Part shown: piece after piece, positions 33,655 to 41,871 of the stretch
Layout: the number at the start of each line of letters is the position of its first letter
Numbering within the stretch: the stretch's first letter is position 1
DNA from: Nocardiopsis sp. NRRL B-16309
Lineage (GTDB): Bacteria; Actinomycetota; Actinomycetes; Streptosporangiales; Streptosporangiaceae
Assembly (NCBI RefSeq): GCF_001279585.1
Contig: NZ_LGEC01000098.1
Coordinates: 1 to 45,789, forward strand
Length of the DNA stretch: 45,789 nt
Direction of reading: 5' to 3'
Made by a program: the position numbers and the translations under genes
The notes under the pieces: generated by a model
The model's input: the letters and a program-made list of their open reading frames with translations, nothing else
Told to the model about the DNA's origin: nothing
Database searches by the model: none

Positions 33655-35340
33655 TCAGCTGCGCTCTGTGCTCGCCCGGGAGTCGGCGCCCTCCGGGTGG
33701 TGCAGGTCGAAGGCCGGGCGCTCCCCGCGGATGCGCGGCAGCGTCGTGAAGTTGTGCCGGGGCGGCGGGCACGAGGTCGCCCACTCCAGCGAGTTGCCGT
33801 ACCCCCAGGGGTCGTCGGTGTCCACCCGCTCCCCGTGGTGCGCGGTGCGCCACACGTTGTAGAGGAACAGCAGGGTCGAGGCGCCCAGCACGAACGAACC
33901 GACGCTGGACAGCTGGTGCATCCAGGTGAACCCGTCGGTGGGCAGGTAGTCCGCGTAGCGGCGGGGCATGCCCTGCACACCCAGGTAGTGCTGGATCCCG
34001 AAGGTCGCGTGGAAGCTGACGAACAGGGTCACGAAGTGCCACCGGCCGAGGGTCTCGTCGAGCATCTTGCCGGTGAACTTGGGCCACCAGAAGTAGAACC
34101 CGGCGAACATCGCGAACACCACGGTGCCGAAGAGCACGTAGTGGAAGTGGCCGACCACGAAGTAGGAGTCGGTGACGTGGAAGTCCAGCGGCGGCGAGGC
34201 CAGGACCACGCCGGTGAGCCCGCCGAAGAGGAACGTGGCGAGGAAGCCCACCGCGAACAGCATCGGAGTGGGGAAGGTGAGCTGGCCGCGCCACATCGTC
34301 CCGATCCAGTTGAAGAACTTGATGCCGGTGGGCACCGCGATCAGGAACGACAGGAACGAGAAGAAGGGCAGGGGCAGCAGCACCGCGCCGGTGGCGAACA
34401 TGTGGTGCGCCCACACCGTCATGGACAGTGCGGTGATGGCGATGGTCGCGGCGACCATCCCCTTGTAGCCGAACAGCGGCTTGCGCGAGAAGACCGGGAT
34501 GACCTCGGTGATGATGCCGAAGAACGGCAGCGCGACGATGTAGACCTCGGGGTGGCCGAAGAACCAGAACAGGTGCTGCCACAGGATCGCGCCGCCGTGG
34601 GCGGCGTCGAACACGTGCGCGGCCAGGATCCGGTCGGCCGCCAGCGCGGCCAGTGCCCCCGTGAGCACCGGGAAGGCGAGCAGCACCATGATCGAGGTGA
34701 AGAGGATGTTCCACGTGAAGATCGGCATGCGGAACACGGTCATGCCGGGAGCCCGCATGCACACGATCGTGGTGATGAAGTTGACCGAGCCCAGGATCGT
34801 GCCGAGACCCGCCACGAGCAGTCCCAGCACCCACAGGTCGCCGCCCAGGCCGGGTGAGCGCACCGCGTTGGACAGCGGTGTGTAGGCGAACCAGCCGAAG
34901 CTCGCCGCGCCGCCCGGGGTCACGAACCCGCCCATCACGATCAGGCCGCCGAACAGGAACAGCCAGTACCCGATCATGTTGAGCCGGGGGAAGGCGACGT
35001 CGGGCGCACCGATCTGCAGCGGCATGATGACGTTGGCGAACCCGGCGAAGAGCGGCGTCGCGAAGAGGAACATCATCACCGTGCCGTGCATGGTGAACAG
35101 GGCGTTGAACGCCTGCGGCGACACCGTCTGCATCCCCGGCCAGAGCAGTTCGGCCCGGATGAGCATGGCCATGACGCCGCCGGCGAGGAAGAAGCCGAAG
35201 GACGTGATGAGGTAGAGGTAGCCGACGACCTTGTGGTCGGTGGCGGACAGCCAGCCGACGGCGGCCCGACCCCTGCGCACGATCGTCGCGCGCTTGCGCG
35301 ATCGGTCGTCCGCGGGGGTATCGCGGCTGGTCAGCGTCAT
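33655..35340 (-). CDS. ctaD: Cytochrome c oxidase subunit I
   Basis: This 561-aa aa3-type heme-copper oxidase subunit has twelve membrane helices. The ligands are visible: heme a His85 (FTMHGT) and His400, Cu-B His263 (FFGHPEVY) with the cross-linking Tyr267 and His312-His313 (WAHHMF), and heme a3 His398 (VVGHFHYVL). K- and D-channel segments are also conserved. It catalyses reduction of O2 to water with proton pumping in the plasma membrane. Subunits II, III and IV are not beside it, so this is a stand-alone, probably additional copy. Its C-terminal tail is longer and polar. Start ATG at 35340; the divergent TetR gene begins 175 bases away. Confidence 0.95.
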   Translation of the reverse strand: MTLTSRDTPADDRSRKRATIVRRGRAAVGWLSATDHKVVGYLYLITSFGFFLAGGVMAMLIRAELLWPGMQTVSPQAFNALFTMHGTVMMFLFATPLFAGFANVIMPLQIGAPDVAFPRLNMIGYWLFLFGGLIVMGGFVTPGGAASFGWFAYTPLSNAVRSPGLGGDLWVLGLLVAGLGTILGSVNFITTIVCMRAPGMTVFRMPIFTWNILFTSIMVLLAFPVLTGALAALAADRILAAHVFDAAHGGAILWQHLFWFFGHPEVYIVALPFFGIITEVIPVFSRKPLFGYKGMVAATIAITALSMTVWAHHMFATGAVLLPLPFFSFLSFLIAVPTGIKFFNWIGTMWRGQLTFPTPMLFAVGFLATFLFGGLTGVVLASPPLDFHVTDSYFVVGHFHYVLFGTVVFAMFAGFYFWWPKFTGKMLDETLGRWHFVTLFVSFHATFGIQHYLGVQGMPRRYADYLPTDGFTWMHQLSSVGSFVLGASTLLFLYNVWRTAHHGERVDTDDPWGYGNSLEWATSCPPPRHNFTTLPRIRGERPAFDLHHPEGADSRASTERS

Positions 35341-35515
35341 CGGGCCTCCAGGCTTGGCGGCGGACCTGATCTCCGGGACGGGACGCTACCCCAGCGGACG
35401 GCTCGATCACACGACGTCAGCAGCGTTTCGCGGCTTCGGGTCGCGGGCGACCGCGTACCGTGCCCGTGGCAGGGTGGGCGGGCAAGCGGAGGCCGGCGGC
35501 GCGGGGGGACGGGCG

Positions 35516-36196
35516 ATGGCGACGGGGAGGCGGCCCGGGCGGCCACGGGGACGGCGGCGCGAGGAGATCCTGGACACGGCGCTGGAGGTGTTCGCCGAAG
35601 GCGGCTTCCACGGCACCAGCCTGGCCGTGGTCGCCGACCGGTGCGGTCTGACCCAGCAGGGTCTGCTGCACTACTTCCCGACCAAGCAGGCGCTGCTCGT
35701 GGCGGTGCTCGCGCGGCGCGACGAACTCGACGCGGCCCGTTTCGGCTGGGACGGGCGCCAGGAGACCGCCCTGTCCGAGGCCGCGGCCCTGGCCGAGCAC
35801 AACCAGGGTGTGCCGGGGCTGGTGAAGGCCTACACGGTGCTCGCCGCGGAGAGCACGACCGAGGGCCATCCCGCCGCCGACCACTTCCGGCGGCGCTTCG
35901 CCGCGGTGCGGTCCCGGTTCGCGGCCGACCTGACCGCCGAGTACGGCCGGATCCTGCCCTCGGGGGTGCGCTCCGAGGACGCCGCGGCCCTGCTCACCGC
36001 GGTCATGGACGGCCTCCAACTCCAGTGGCTGCACGCACCCGCCGAGATCGACATGTCCGCCCTGGTCACCGTGTTCACGCGGATGCTCGAAGCACGGGAG
36101 CAGGAGCGGGAACAGGAACCCGAGCCCTCGCGTGGCCGGGAACCCGAGCCCCCACGTGAGCGGGAGCCGGAGCCCTCGCGTGAGCCGGAGCGGTGA
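35516..36196 (+). CDS. TetR-family transcriptional regulator
   Basis: From the ATG at 35516 (GGGGGGAC upstream) the protein has 226 residues: a TetR HTH at about 12-58 (FHGTSLAVVADRCGLTQQGL, then LHYFPTKQALLVAV) and a ligand-binding helical domain to about residue 190. The remaining about 32 residues are a low-complexity tail of repeated EPEPSRGRE/EPEPPRERE units, encoded by an imperfect 30-base tandem repeat (about 36110-36190). It is divergent from ctaD and convergent with the SDR gene, with only 3 bases between their stop codons. Its target is not obvious; the ctaD promoter is adjacent. Confidence 0.88.
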   Translation: MATGRRPGRPRGRRREEILDTALEVFAEGGFHGTSLAVVADRCGLTQQGLLHYFPTKQALLVAVLARRDELDAARFGWDGRQETALSEAAALAEHNQGVPGLVKAYTVLAAESTTEGHPAADHFRRRFAAVRSRFAADLTAEYGRILPSGVRSEDAAALLTAVMDGLQLQWLHAPAEIDMSALVTVFTRMLEAREQEREQEPEPSRGREPEPPREREPEPSREPER

Positions 36197-36199
36197 CGG

Positions 36200-36961
36200 T
36201 CAGACCGCGGCCCAGCCGTTGTCGACCGGCAGCACGACACCGTTGACGTTGCTCGCGGCGTCCGAGGCCAGGAAGACGATCGCGGCGGCCAGTTCGTCGG
36301 CCCGCGCGACGCGGCCGACGTTGCCCATGTACTGGCCGAGCACGGCGGGGCCTCCGCCGGGCGCGGGGTCGACGCTGATCGCGGTGGCGGTGCCGCCGGG
36401 CGCGACCGCGTTCACCCGGATCCCCTTCTCCCGGTACATGATCGCCGTGGACTTCACGAGCCCGGCCACGCCGTGCTTGGCGGCGGTGTAGGCGGCGCCC
36501 GCCGCGCTGCCCCGGAGCGAGGCCTCCGAGGCGGTGAAGACGATGGACCCGGACCCGCGCCCGACCATGTGCGGCAGGACGGCGCGCGTGAGCAGGAAGG
36601 GCGCGGTCAGGTTCACCCGGATGAGCCGCTCCCACACCGCGTCGGTGACGTCGGCGGTCGCGGACATGTCGTCCATGATGCCGGCGTTGTTGACGAGGAC
36701 GTCGATCCCGCCGAGCCGGTCGAGGGCGGTGGCGACGACCTCGTCGACGACCTCCTGGCCGCTCAGGTCGCCCACGACGGTCACGGCCGTGCCGCCGGCA
36801 CCGGTGATCTCGTCGGCCACGGTCCGGGCGGACCCGGCGTTGAGGTCGGCGACGAGCACCCTGGCCCCGTCGGCCGCCAGGCGCAGTGCGGTCGCCCGCC
36901 CGATGCCGGAGCCGCCCCCGGTGACGATCGCGTTCTTGCCGTTCAGGCCCGGAAGGTTCAT
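36200..36961 (-). CDS. Short-chain dehydrogenase/reductase
   Basis: This 253-aa classical SDR has the cofactor loop TGGGSGIG (14-21), NNAG (about 91-94), catalytic Ser145 and the YxxxK motif Y158/K162 (AAYTAAKHG). The Asp after the second beta strand (VADLNAG) suggests NAD preference. It reduces or oxidises an unknown alcohol or ketone. The gene is divergent from a TetR regulator, with a perfect palindrome in the 172-base gap, so it is very probably controlled by that regulator. Confidence 0.92.
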   Translation of the reverse strand: MNLPGLNGKNAIVTGGGSGIGRATALRLAADGARVLVADLNAGSARTVADEITGAGGTAVTVVGDLSGQEVVDEVVATALDRLGGIDVLVNNAGIMDDMSATADVTDAVWERLIRVNLTAPFLLTRAVLPHMVGRGSGSIVFTASEASLRGSAAGAAYTAAKHGVAGLVKSTAIMYREKGIRVNAVAPGGTATAISVDPAPGGGPAVLGQYMGNVGRVARADELAAAIVFLASDAASNVNGVVLPVDNGWAAV

Positions 36962-37046
36962 GGGTTCTCCTGCTGCTGCTGGGGCGCCCGCCCCGACGAC
37001 GGGCCACGGTGGACCGAACGGCCACTCGTGTCACCTTACGACATTT

Positions 37047-37061
37047 TGTCGCTCAGCGACA
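37047..37061. promoter_or_regulatory. Palindromic operator between SDR and TetR genes
   Basis: TGTCGCT-C-AGCGACA is a perfect 7-bp dyad in an AT-rich pocket (ACATTTTGTCGC to ATATATTG). It lies 86 bases from the SDR start and 73 from the TetR start. This is the expected form and place of a TetR-family operator. Confidence 0.7.
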
Positions 37062-37133
37062 TATATTGAACGCGGCGCCACCGGAGAGGTCCTAGAGTGG
37101 TGCGCCTGGTATCGAACGCGGGGAGGCACGGCG

Positions 37134-37814
37134 GTGGCGAGGAGCTCTTCGGACGGCTCCGGAGGCAGGACCGCGGGCCGGGGCCGCCCGCCGATGACCG
37201 AGCGGCGCAGGGAGGCCGTCCGCATGGAGATCGCGCGCGCGGCGGTGCGCCTGTTCACCGAGCACGGAGTCTCCGGCACGACCGGCGACGACATCGCGAG
37301 GGAACTGGGGATCTCCACCCGGACGGTGTGGCGCTACTTCCCCACCAAGGAGAGCTGCGTCCGGCCGCTGCTGACCACGGGGCTGGACTTCATGGCCGCG
37401 CGGCTGCGCGCCTGCCCGCCGGACACGCCGCTGCTGGAGCACCTCGAACGCGAGCAGGCCGTCGAGGACGGGGCCCCGGACCTGGAGGAGCCGGTCGCCG
37501 ACCTCATCCGGATGACCCACACCGAGCCCGGGCTCATGGCGGTCTGGCTGGAGGTCCACCACGCCGCGGAGTCGGTGTTCGCCGAGATCATCGCCGCGCG
37601 CACGGGCGAGCCCGCCGACGACCTCGCGGTACGCGTCCAGGCGGCGATCCTCAACACGGCGCTGCGCCTGGCCTCGGAGGAGCTGGCCCACTCCGCCGCC
37701 GGCGGTCCGGCCGACTCACCCGAGGGCGTCGCCCCGTTCGTGCGAACGGTCCTGGCCATGGCCGCGCGGGGCCTGCCCGCCTTCACGGGCGCACCGACGA
37801 ACGACCTCCGTTAG
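37134..37814 (+). CDS. TetR-family regulator, divergent from the SDR gene
   Basis: This 226-aa protein starts at a GTG (37134) preceded by GGGAGG. The next in-frame ATG is 26 codons later and less likely. The TetR HTH is at about residues 32-76 (VSGTTGDDIARELGISTRTV, then WRYFPTKESCVRP). The C-terminal ligand domain matches the TetR_C class often seen with MftR-like regulators. It probably binds the TGTCGCT palindrome and represses itself and the SDR gene. The inducer is unknown. Confidence 0.9.
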   Translation: MARSSSDGSGGRTAGRGRPPMTERRREAVRMEIARAAVRLFTEHGVSGTTGDDIARELGISTRTVWRYFPTKESCVRPLLTTGLDFMAARLRACPPDTPLLEHLEREQAVEDGAPDLEEPVADLIRMTHTEPGLMAVWLEVHHAAESVFAEIIAARTGEPADDLAVRVQAAILNTALRLASEELAHSAAGGPADSPEGVAPFVRTVLAMAARGLPAFTGAPTNDLR

Positions 37815-38103
37815 AACGCGCGCCGCGCGACGCACGCCATCGGAACACGACGGCCGCGAGGACACGACCGCGACAAGGGGCACGACCGAGCCAACGCACG
37901 AGCGCAGTGGGGACATGGCCGCCGTTGGGCAACGACGACCGCCGGGACACGGCTGTCCGCCCACGACCGCGCGACGTACGACCGTCATTCGGAACCGTTC
38001 CGGCTTGTGCGTGACCGGGGTACCGGATCCCCGGGAACCCGGCGGCCTCGCCGACCCCGAGCGGGGTCTGGCCGGGCGGGACCGCCGGACGCGTCCCAGG
38101 AAC
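37815..38103. other. Intergenic stretch, nothing recognised
   Basis: Two convergent genes end here. The stretch is rich in CGACC-type repeats (ACGACCG several times) but has no clear hairpin plus T-run and no gene. Confidence 0.4.
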
Positions 38104-38415
38104 CTAGGAAGCCGCCAGGGCGGGGCGCACACCCAGGCTCCGCCACAGGGCGTCGGCCAGGGCCTGGTCCACGGCCTCGGCGGGGGTCGCGGCCGACAGC
38201 CCGTCCAGGGCGTGCGCGTCTTCGCCGACCAGGTCGGCGGCCACGGCCCGCACGCGGGTGAGGCGGTCGCCGACGGCGAAGCGGTTCGCGGCCAGTGCCT
38301 CCTCGTAGGCCCGTAACGCCTGGAAGAGTCCGACCCACCTCAGGTGCGTGTGCTCGTCCGGGGACCGGCGCAGCCCGTGTTCGGCCGCCGTCCGACTCCT
38401 GCGCATCGTGTTCAT
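38104..38415 (-). CDS. Small hypothetical protein, 103 aa
   Basis: This is a helical, soluble small protein (LFQALRAYEEALAANRFAVG; ATPAEAVDQALADALWRSLG) without a family I can name. Its start ATG is at 38415, and the codon usage looks genuine (strong GC at third positions). It lies downstream of the Hsp20 gene on the same strand, with a 135-base gap. It may be co-transcribed with it as a stress gene; that is inference. Confidence 0.55.
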   Translation of the reverse strand: MNTMRRSRTAAEHGLRRSPDEHTHLRWVGLFQALRAYEEALAANRFAVGDRLTRVRAVAADLVGEDAHALDGLSAATPAEAVDQALADALWRSLGVRPALAAS

Positions 38416-38550
38416 CCGTGCCGTCCCTTCGTTCCGCGACCGACGCCTGACGTGCGCGGGGGCGGTGCGGCCGACGCGCCGTGGAGGGCCGGAGCGGCTC
38501 CGGCCCCCGCTCGTGCGCCGACGGACGGCACCGCCCGCCTCGTCACCCGG

Positions 38551-38979
38551 TCAGGCGTTGATCTCCCGTGCCTGGCCGTCGCCCTCGGTGACGCTGATCT
38601 TGCGCGGCTTGGCCTGCTCGGCCACCGGCACGCGCAGGGTGAGGACGCCGTCCGCGTACTCCGCCGTGATGTTGTCCCCGTCGAGGGACTCACCGAGGAA
38701 GAGTTCGCGGGAGAACGTGCCCGACGGGCGTTCCGCGATGACCATCTCGCGCCCCTTCGCGGCCGTCTCGGCACGCTCGGCGCGCACGGTCAGGACGTTG
38801 CGCTCGAGCTCCAGATCGATGGAGTCGGGCCGCACGCCCGGCAGGTCGAAGGACACCACGAACGTGTCGTCCTCGCGGTAGGCGTCCATCGGCATGGCAC
38901 CCGGGCGGACCGTGTCGCTCAGCAGGCGCTGGGTGATCCGGTCGAATTCACGGAAGGGGTCCGTACGCATCAGCATCAT
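38551..38979 (-). CDS. Hsp20 / alpha-crystallin small heat-shock protein
   Basis: This 142-aa holdase chaperone has a short N-terminal region with FREFDRITQRLL, the alpha-crystallin domain (about 35-130; VVSFDLPGVRPDSIDLELE, NVLTVRAER, PSGTFSRELFL), and a brief tail lacking a clear I-x-I motif. It binds unfolding proteins without ATP. The ATG at 38977-38979 is chosen because AGGAGG lies 5 bases upstream and covers the alternative GTG at 38985. It is divergent from a dnaJ-hspR operon across 121 bases that carry an inverted repeat. Confidence 0.92.
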   Translation of the reverse strand: MMLMRTDPFREFDRITQRLLSDTVRPGAMPMDAYREDDTFVVSFDLPGVRPDSIDLELERNVLTVRAERAETAAKGREMVIAERPSGTFSRELFLGESLDGDNITAEYADGVLTLRVPVAEQAKPRKISVTEGDGQAREINA

Positions 38980-39017
38980 GTTCACCTCCTGTGCTCGCTC
39001 ACAAGACCTGATGCGAC

Positions 39018-39064
39018 CTCACGCATGTTTTCTACCACAGGAAGCTGAGAATAAACATGGTGAG
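39018..39064. promoter_or_regulatory. Inverted repeat in the Hsp20 / dnaJ divergent promoter
   Basis: CTCACGCATGTTT (39018-39030) and AAACATGGTGAG (39053-39064) form an imperfect dyad, 12 matches with one unpaired base, spaced by 22. It lies between two divergent heat-shock genes. It does not match the HspR HAIR consensus (CTTGAGT-N7-ACTCAAG) or the RheA site. It may be a different repressor site or a variant HAIR. Confidence 0.5.
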
Positions 39065-39100
39065 TGTCAAAGATCATCCATGGCGCGAGAGGGAGGAAAG

Positions 39101-39901
39101 GTGAAGGACAAGGAAGACCCCCACGCCGTCCTCGGCCTGTCGCCGGGCGCGACCCGCGAGGAGGTGGACCGGGCGTTCCGGGCCCTGGCCCGGCGCCACC
39201 ACCCCGACGCGCCCGGCGGTGACGGGGCCGCCTTCGCGCGGGTGCGCCACGCCTACGAAGCCCTCGCCCGGCCCCGCGCGCGAACGGAGCCCGGCTCCGG
39301 GCCCGCGACCCCGCCTCCGCGGCGGGGCGTGCCCGTCCCCGTGCGGGTACGCCGTGCCCGCCCGCGCCGTGGCGCCGACCGGACGGCGGCACTGCGGATC
39401 GGACTCCCCCTGGCGGTGCACGGCGGACCCGCCGCCCTGCGCCTCGGGGAGGGCCGCACGGTGACCGTGGCCGTACCGCCGGGCACCGGGCACCGCGCCC
39501 GGCTCCGCCTGGCCGGACGAGGCGGAGCCGGAGCGCACGGCGGAGCACCCGGCGACCTGGTCGTGACGGTGCTGGTCGCCGACCACCCCGTCTACCGCAG
39601 AGTCGGCCGCGACCTGCGCGCCACGCTCACACTGGGCTATGCCGAGGCCGTCCTGGGGACTGAGGCCGCGATCACCGGGCTGGACGGCCGGGAGCTGCGT
39701 GTGCCCGTTCCACCCGGTACGGCCCAGGGCGCTACGATCACCCTTCCGGGCCAGGGCGTTCCCGGCCGCGGCGGCAGCGGGGCACTGGTCCTGGACGTCG
39801 CGATCGACGTCCCCGCCGGCCCCCTCTCGGCCGACCAGCGCGCGGCTCTGGAACATCTCGGCGCCGCGCTGCCCGCACCCCGGAAGGAACCACGCCGATG
39901 A
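39101..39901 (+). CDS. DnaJ/CbpA-type co-chaperone without zinc finger
   Basis: This 266-aa co-chaperone has an N-terminal J domain (about residues 5-60) with the HPD motif (ARRHHPDAPGG) needed to stimulate DnaK. A short R/P-rich linker follows in place of the Gly/Phe region. Next come two C-terminal beta-sandwich substrate-binding domains (AALRLGEGRTVTVAVPPGTG; LTLGYAEAVLGTEAAITGLD) and PGQGVPG. There is no CxxCxGxG zinc finger, so it is class B-like. The start GTG (39101) is chosen for the GGGAGG 4 bases upstream; an ATG at 39080 is possible. It overlaps hspR by 4 bases. dnaK and grpE are not in the window. Confidence 0.88.
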   Translation: MKDKEDPHAVLGLSPGATREEVDRAFRALARRHHPDAPGGDGAAFARVRHAYEALARPRARTEPGSGPATPPPRRGVPVPVRVRRARPRRGADRTAALRIGLPLAVHGGPAALRLGEGRTVTVAVPPGTGHRARLRLAGRGGAGAHGGAPGDLVVTVLVADHPVYRRVGRDLRATLTLGYAEAVLGTEAAITGLDGRELRVPVPPGTAQGATITLPGQGVPGRGGSGALVLDVAIDVPAGPLSADQRAALEHLGAALPAPRKEPRR

Positions 39902-40185
39902 CCGACGCCCGCCCCCGGCCCGACCAGGGCCTCTACACCATCTCCGTGGCCGCCGGGCTCGCCGGCGTGTCCGTGCAGTCCCTGCGCCTGTACGAGCAGC
40001 GCGGCCTGCTCTCCCCCGCGCGCACCAAGGGCGGCACCCGCCTGTACAGCGACAACGACATCGCGCGCCTGCGACGGATCAGCGAACTCCTCGGGCAGGG
40101 TGTCAACCTCACCGGAATCGAGCAGATCCTCGACCTCCAGGACGAGAACAACCGGCTGCGCCGCACGGACGCCGCGGGCGACTGA
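39898..40185 (+). CDS. hspR: HspR-type MerR-family heat-shock repressor
   Basis: This 95-aa protein has a MerR winged helix (YTISVAAGLAGVSVQSLRLY, then EQRGLLSPARTKGGTRLYS) and a short dimerisation helix (GVNLTGIEQILDLQDENNRL). It lacks the long effector domain, which is the layout of HspR. HspR represses dnaK operons and related chaperones with DnaK as co-repressor. It overlaps the dnaJ-type gene, so the operon probably autoregulates and controls the divergent Hsp20 gene. It is shorter at the C-terminus than Streptomyces HspR, which ends in hydrophobic residues. The dnaK-coupled response may therefore differ. Confidence 0.85.
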   Translation: MTDARPRPDQGLYTISVAAGLAGVSVQSLRLYEQRGLLSPARTKGGTRLYSDNDIARLRRISELLGQGVNLTGIEQILDLQDENNRLRRTDAAGD

Positions 40186-40186
40186 C

Positions 40187-40242
40187 GGTCCCCACCGTCT
40201 GGTTCCCGACGTCTGGTCCCCACCGTCTGGTTCCCGACGTCA
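40187..40242 (+). repeat. 14-bp tandem repeat, four units, downstream of hspR
   Basis: Four consecutive 14-base units alternate between GGTCCCCACCGTCT and GGTTCCCGACGTCT (the last ends TCA). They therefore form two near-perfect 28-base copies. The array begins 2 bases after the hspR stop codon. There are no spacers as in CRISPR. It may be an expanded 3'-end element. Confidence 0.85.
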
Positions 40243-40522
40243 CTCCCCCTGGAGAGACCGGTCACCGGGATGCCCGGCCCGGCGGGCGCCCGCCGACGCG
40301 CTGGGCGCCCACGGACCCGCCCCCACCGGGCCCGGAGCCCCGGAGCGCTCCGCCGCGGAGGAGATCCATAGAAGTCCCTATGTCGGATCGTGGCATGCCT
40401 ATTGGTCATCCGATGCCAGTGCCCCTACCTTCGAGTACGTCGACGAACTGACGGATCGCACAGCGAACGTCAGGTCGTGTACAGCACCGGCCGCGAGGCC
40501 CCCGCATCCCGAAGGACACACC
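40243..40522. other. Promoter stretch of the DJ-1/PfpI-TetR genes
   Basis: About 280 bases with no gene. GC falls locally between 40360 and 40460 (ATAGAAGTCCCTATGTCGGA, TATTGGTCATCCGATG), where a promoter is likely. No conserved dyad was recognised. Confidence 0.4.
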
Positions 40523-41218
40523 ATGGCCACGATCCTGTTCGTCATGACCGGCGCCGACCACTGGACGCTGGCGGACGGCACGCAGCACCCCACCGGCTTC
40601 TGGGCCGAGGAGGCCGTCGCCCCCCACCGGAGGCTCACCGCCGCCGGCCACGAGATCACCGTGGCCACCCCCGGCGGTGTCGTACCGCCCGTGGACCAGG
40701 GCAGCCTCTCCCCCGACGCCAACGGCGGGCCGGAGGGCGCCCAGGAGGTCGCCGCCGCACTGGAGTCGATGGAGGAGCTCCGCCGCCCGCTCCGGCTGGA
40801 GGACGTCGACCTGGCCGACTACGCGGCGGTCTTCTACCCCGGCGGGCACGGCCCGATGGAGGACCTCGCGGTGAACGCCCAGTCCGGAGCCCTGCTCACC
40901 GCGGCCCTGGCCTCCGGCAAGCCGCTGGGCGTGGTCTGCCACGCGCCGGCCGCCCTGCTGGCCGCGGACGACGGGGACGGCGGCTCGCCGTTCGCGGGCT
41001 ACCGCGTGACGGGCTTCACCAACGCCGAGGAGGCCCAGGCGGGACTGGCCGACCGGGCGAAGTGGATGCTCCAGGACCGGCTGGTCGGGATCGGCACCGA
41101 CTTCGTCGAGGACGAGCCCTGGAAGCCGCACGTGGTCGTCGACCGCAACCTCGCCACCGGACAGAATCCGGCCTCGTCGGGCCCGCTGGCCGACGAACTG
41201 CTCCGGCTGCTGGGCTGA
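40523..41218 (+). CDS. DJ-1/PfpI (class I glutamine amidotransferase-like, Hsp31-type) protein
   Basis: This 231-aa protein has the nucleophile elbow GVVCHAPAALL (C139, H140), an acidic partner in the FWAEEAVAPH helix (E29/E30) and the PGGHGPMEDL loop (107-116). These features group it with Hsp31/YajL-like glyoxalase III or chaperone proteins that handle reactive aldehydes. The ATG at 40523 follows GAAGGACA. Only 2 bases separate its stop codon from the TetR start, so the two are co-transcribed. Reductase and TetR neighbours suggest a small electrophile-stress module. Confidence 0.9.
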   Translation: MATILFVMTGADHWTLADGTQHPTGFWAEEAVAPHRRLTAAGHEITVATPGGVVPPVDQGSLSPDANGGPEGAQEVAAALESMEELRRPLRLEDVDLADYAAVFYPGGHGPMEDLAVNAQSGALLTAALASGKPLGVVCHAPAALLAADDGDGGSPFAGYRVTGFTNAEEAQAGLADRAKWMLQDRLVGIGTDFVEDEPWKPHVVVDRNLATGQNPASSGPLADELLRLLG

Positions 41219-41220
41219 CC

Positions 41221-41781
41221 ATGGGCTCCGACCGGCTCGCCGACGTGCTGGACGCCGCCTACGAGTGCCTGGCGCGGTACGGCGCGCGCCGCACGACCAT
41301 GGACGACATCGCCTCGTCCATGGGGGTGTCCCGGTCGGCGGTCTACCAGTACGTCCGCAACAAGGACGACGCCTTCCGGCTGCTGGCCGAGCGCCTGCAC
41401 GCGCGGGCCCTGGACCGGGCCGGCCGGGCGGCCGCCGCCGACCTGCCGCCCGCGCGCCGGGTCGAGGGGATCGCCGTCGCCAAGTACGACCTGGAGCGGT
41501 CGCTGTCCGAAGGCTCGCCGCACACCGCCGAACTGGTCGACGAGCGCGCCCGGCTGTTCGGCGGTATCTGCCAGGCCTTCACCGCCGACCTGCGCGCGCT
41601 GTTCAGCGGCGTGTTCGCCGAGGCCGGGACCGCGCGCGGCCTGGGCCCCGGCGAGGCCGCCGAGATCTGTCTCGCCCTGGTCAAGGGGCTGGAGTCGGCC
41701 CCCGGCGGCGAGGCCCTGCTGCGTCCGGCCGTCCGGGTGCTCGCCGAGGGCCTGCTCGCGCCGCCCGGCCTCCGCCACTGA
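41221..41781 (+). CDS. TetR-family transcriptional regulator
   Basis: This 186-aa protein has the TetR HTH at about residues 9-52 (YGARRTTMDDIASSMGVSRS, then AVYQYVRNKDDAF) and a compact helical effector domain. It follows the DJ-1/PfpI gene after 2 bases and precedes a medium-chain reductase by 90. It probably regulates this small operon. The ribosome site overlaps the upstream stop codon and is weak, which points to coupled translation. Confidence 0.9.
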   Translation: MGSDRLADVLDAAYECLARYGARRTTMDDIASSMGVSRSAVYQYVRNKDDAFRLLAERLHARALDRAGRAAAADLPPARRVEGIAVAKYDLERSLSEGSPHTAELVDERARLFGGICQAFTADLRALFSGVFAEAGTARGLGPGEAAEICLALVKGLESAPGGEALLRPAVRVLAEGLLAPPGLRH

Positions 41782-41871
41782 TCCGCCGCCGTCCACTCCA
41801 GTCCCCGGCGCCGGCACGTCCGCCGCACCGCCGGCCGCACCACCCGCACACCATCCACACGGAGGTCCACC

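Noticed and set aside
30719..35410. 1563-residue open frame on the minus strand
   Set aside because: It is a composite of frames opposite or out of phase with the exporter, AI-2E and ctaD genes; Arg/His/Gln-rich shadow composition and no domain.
39000..39100. HspR HAIR element (CTTGAGT-N7-ACTCAAG)
   Set aside because: Only loose partial matches (GGTGAGT, GCTCACAAG) with wrong spacing; the CTCAC-CATGTTT dyad is better supported.
40187..40242. Possible CRISPR array
   Set aside because: The units are only 14 bases and contiguous without spacers, and no cas genes are present.
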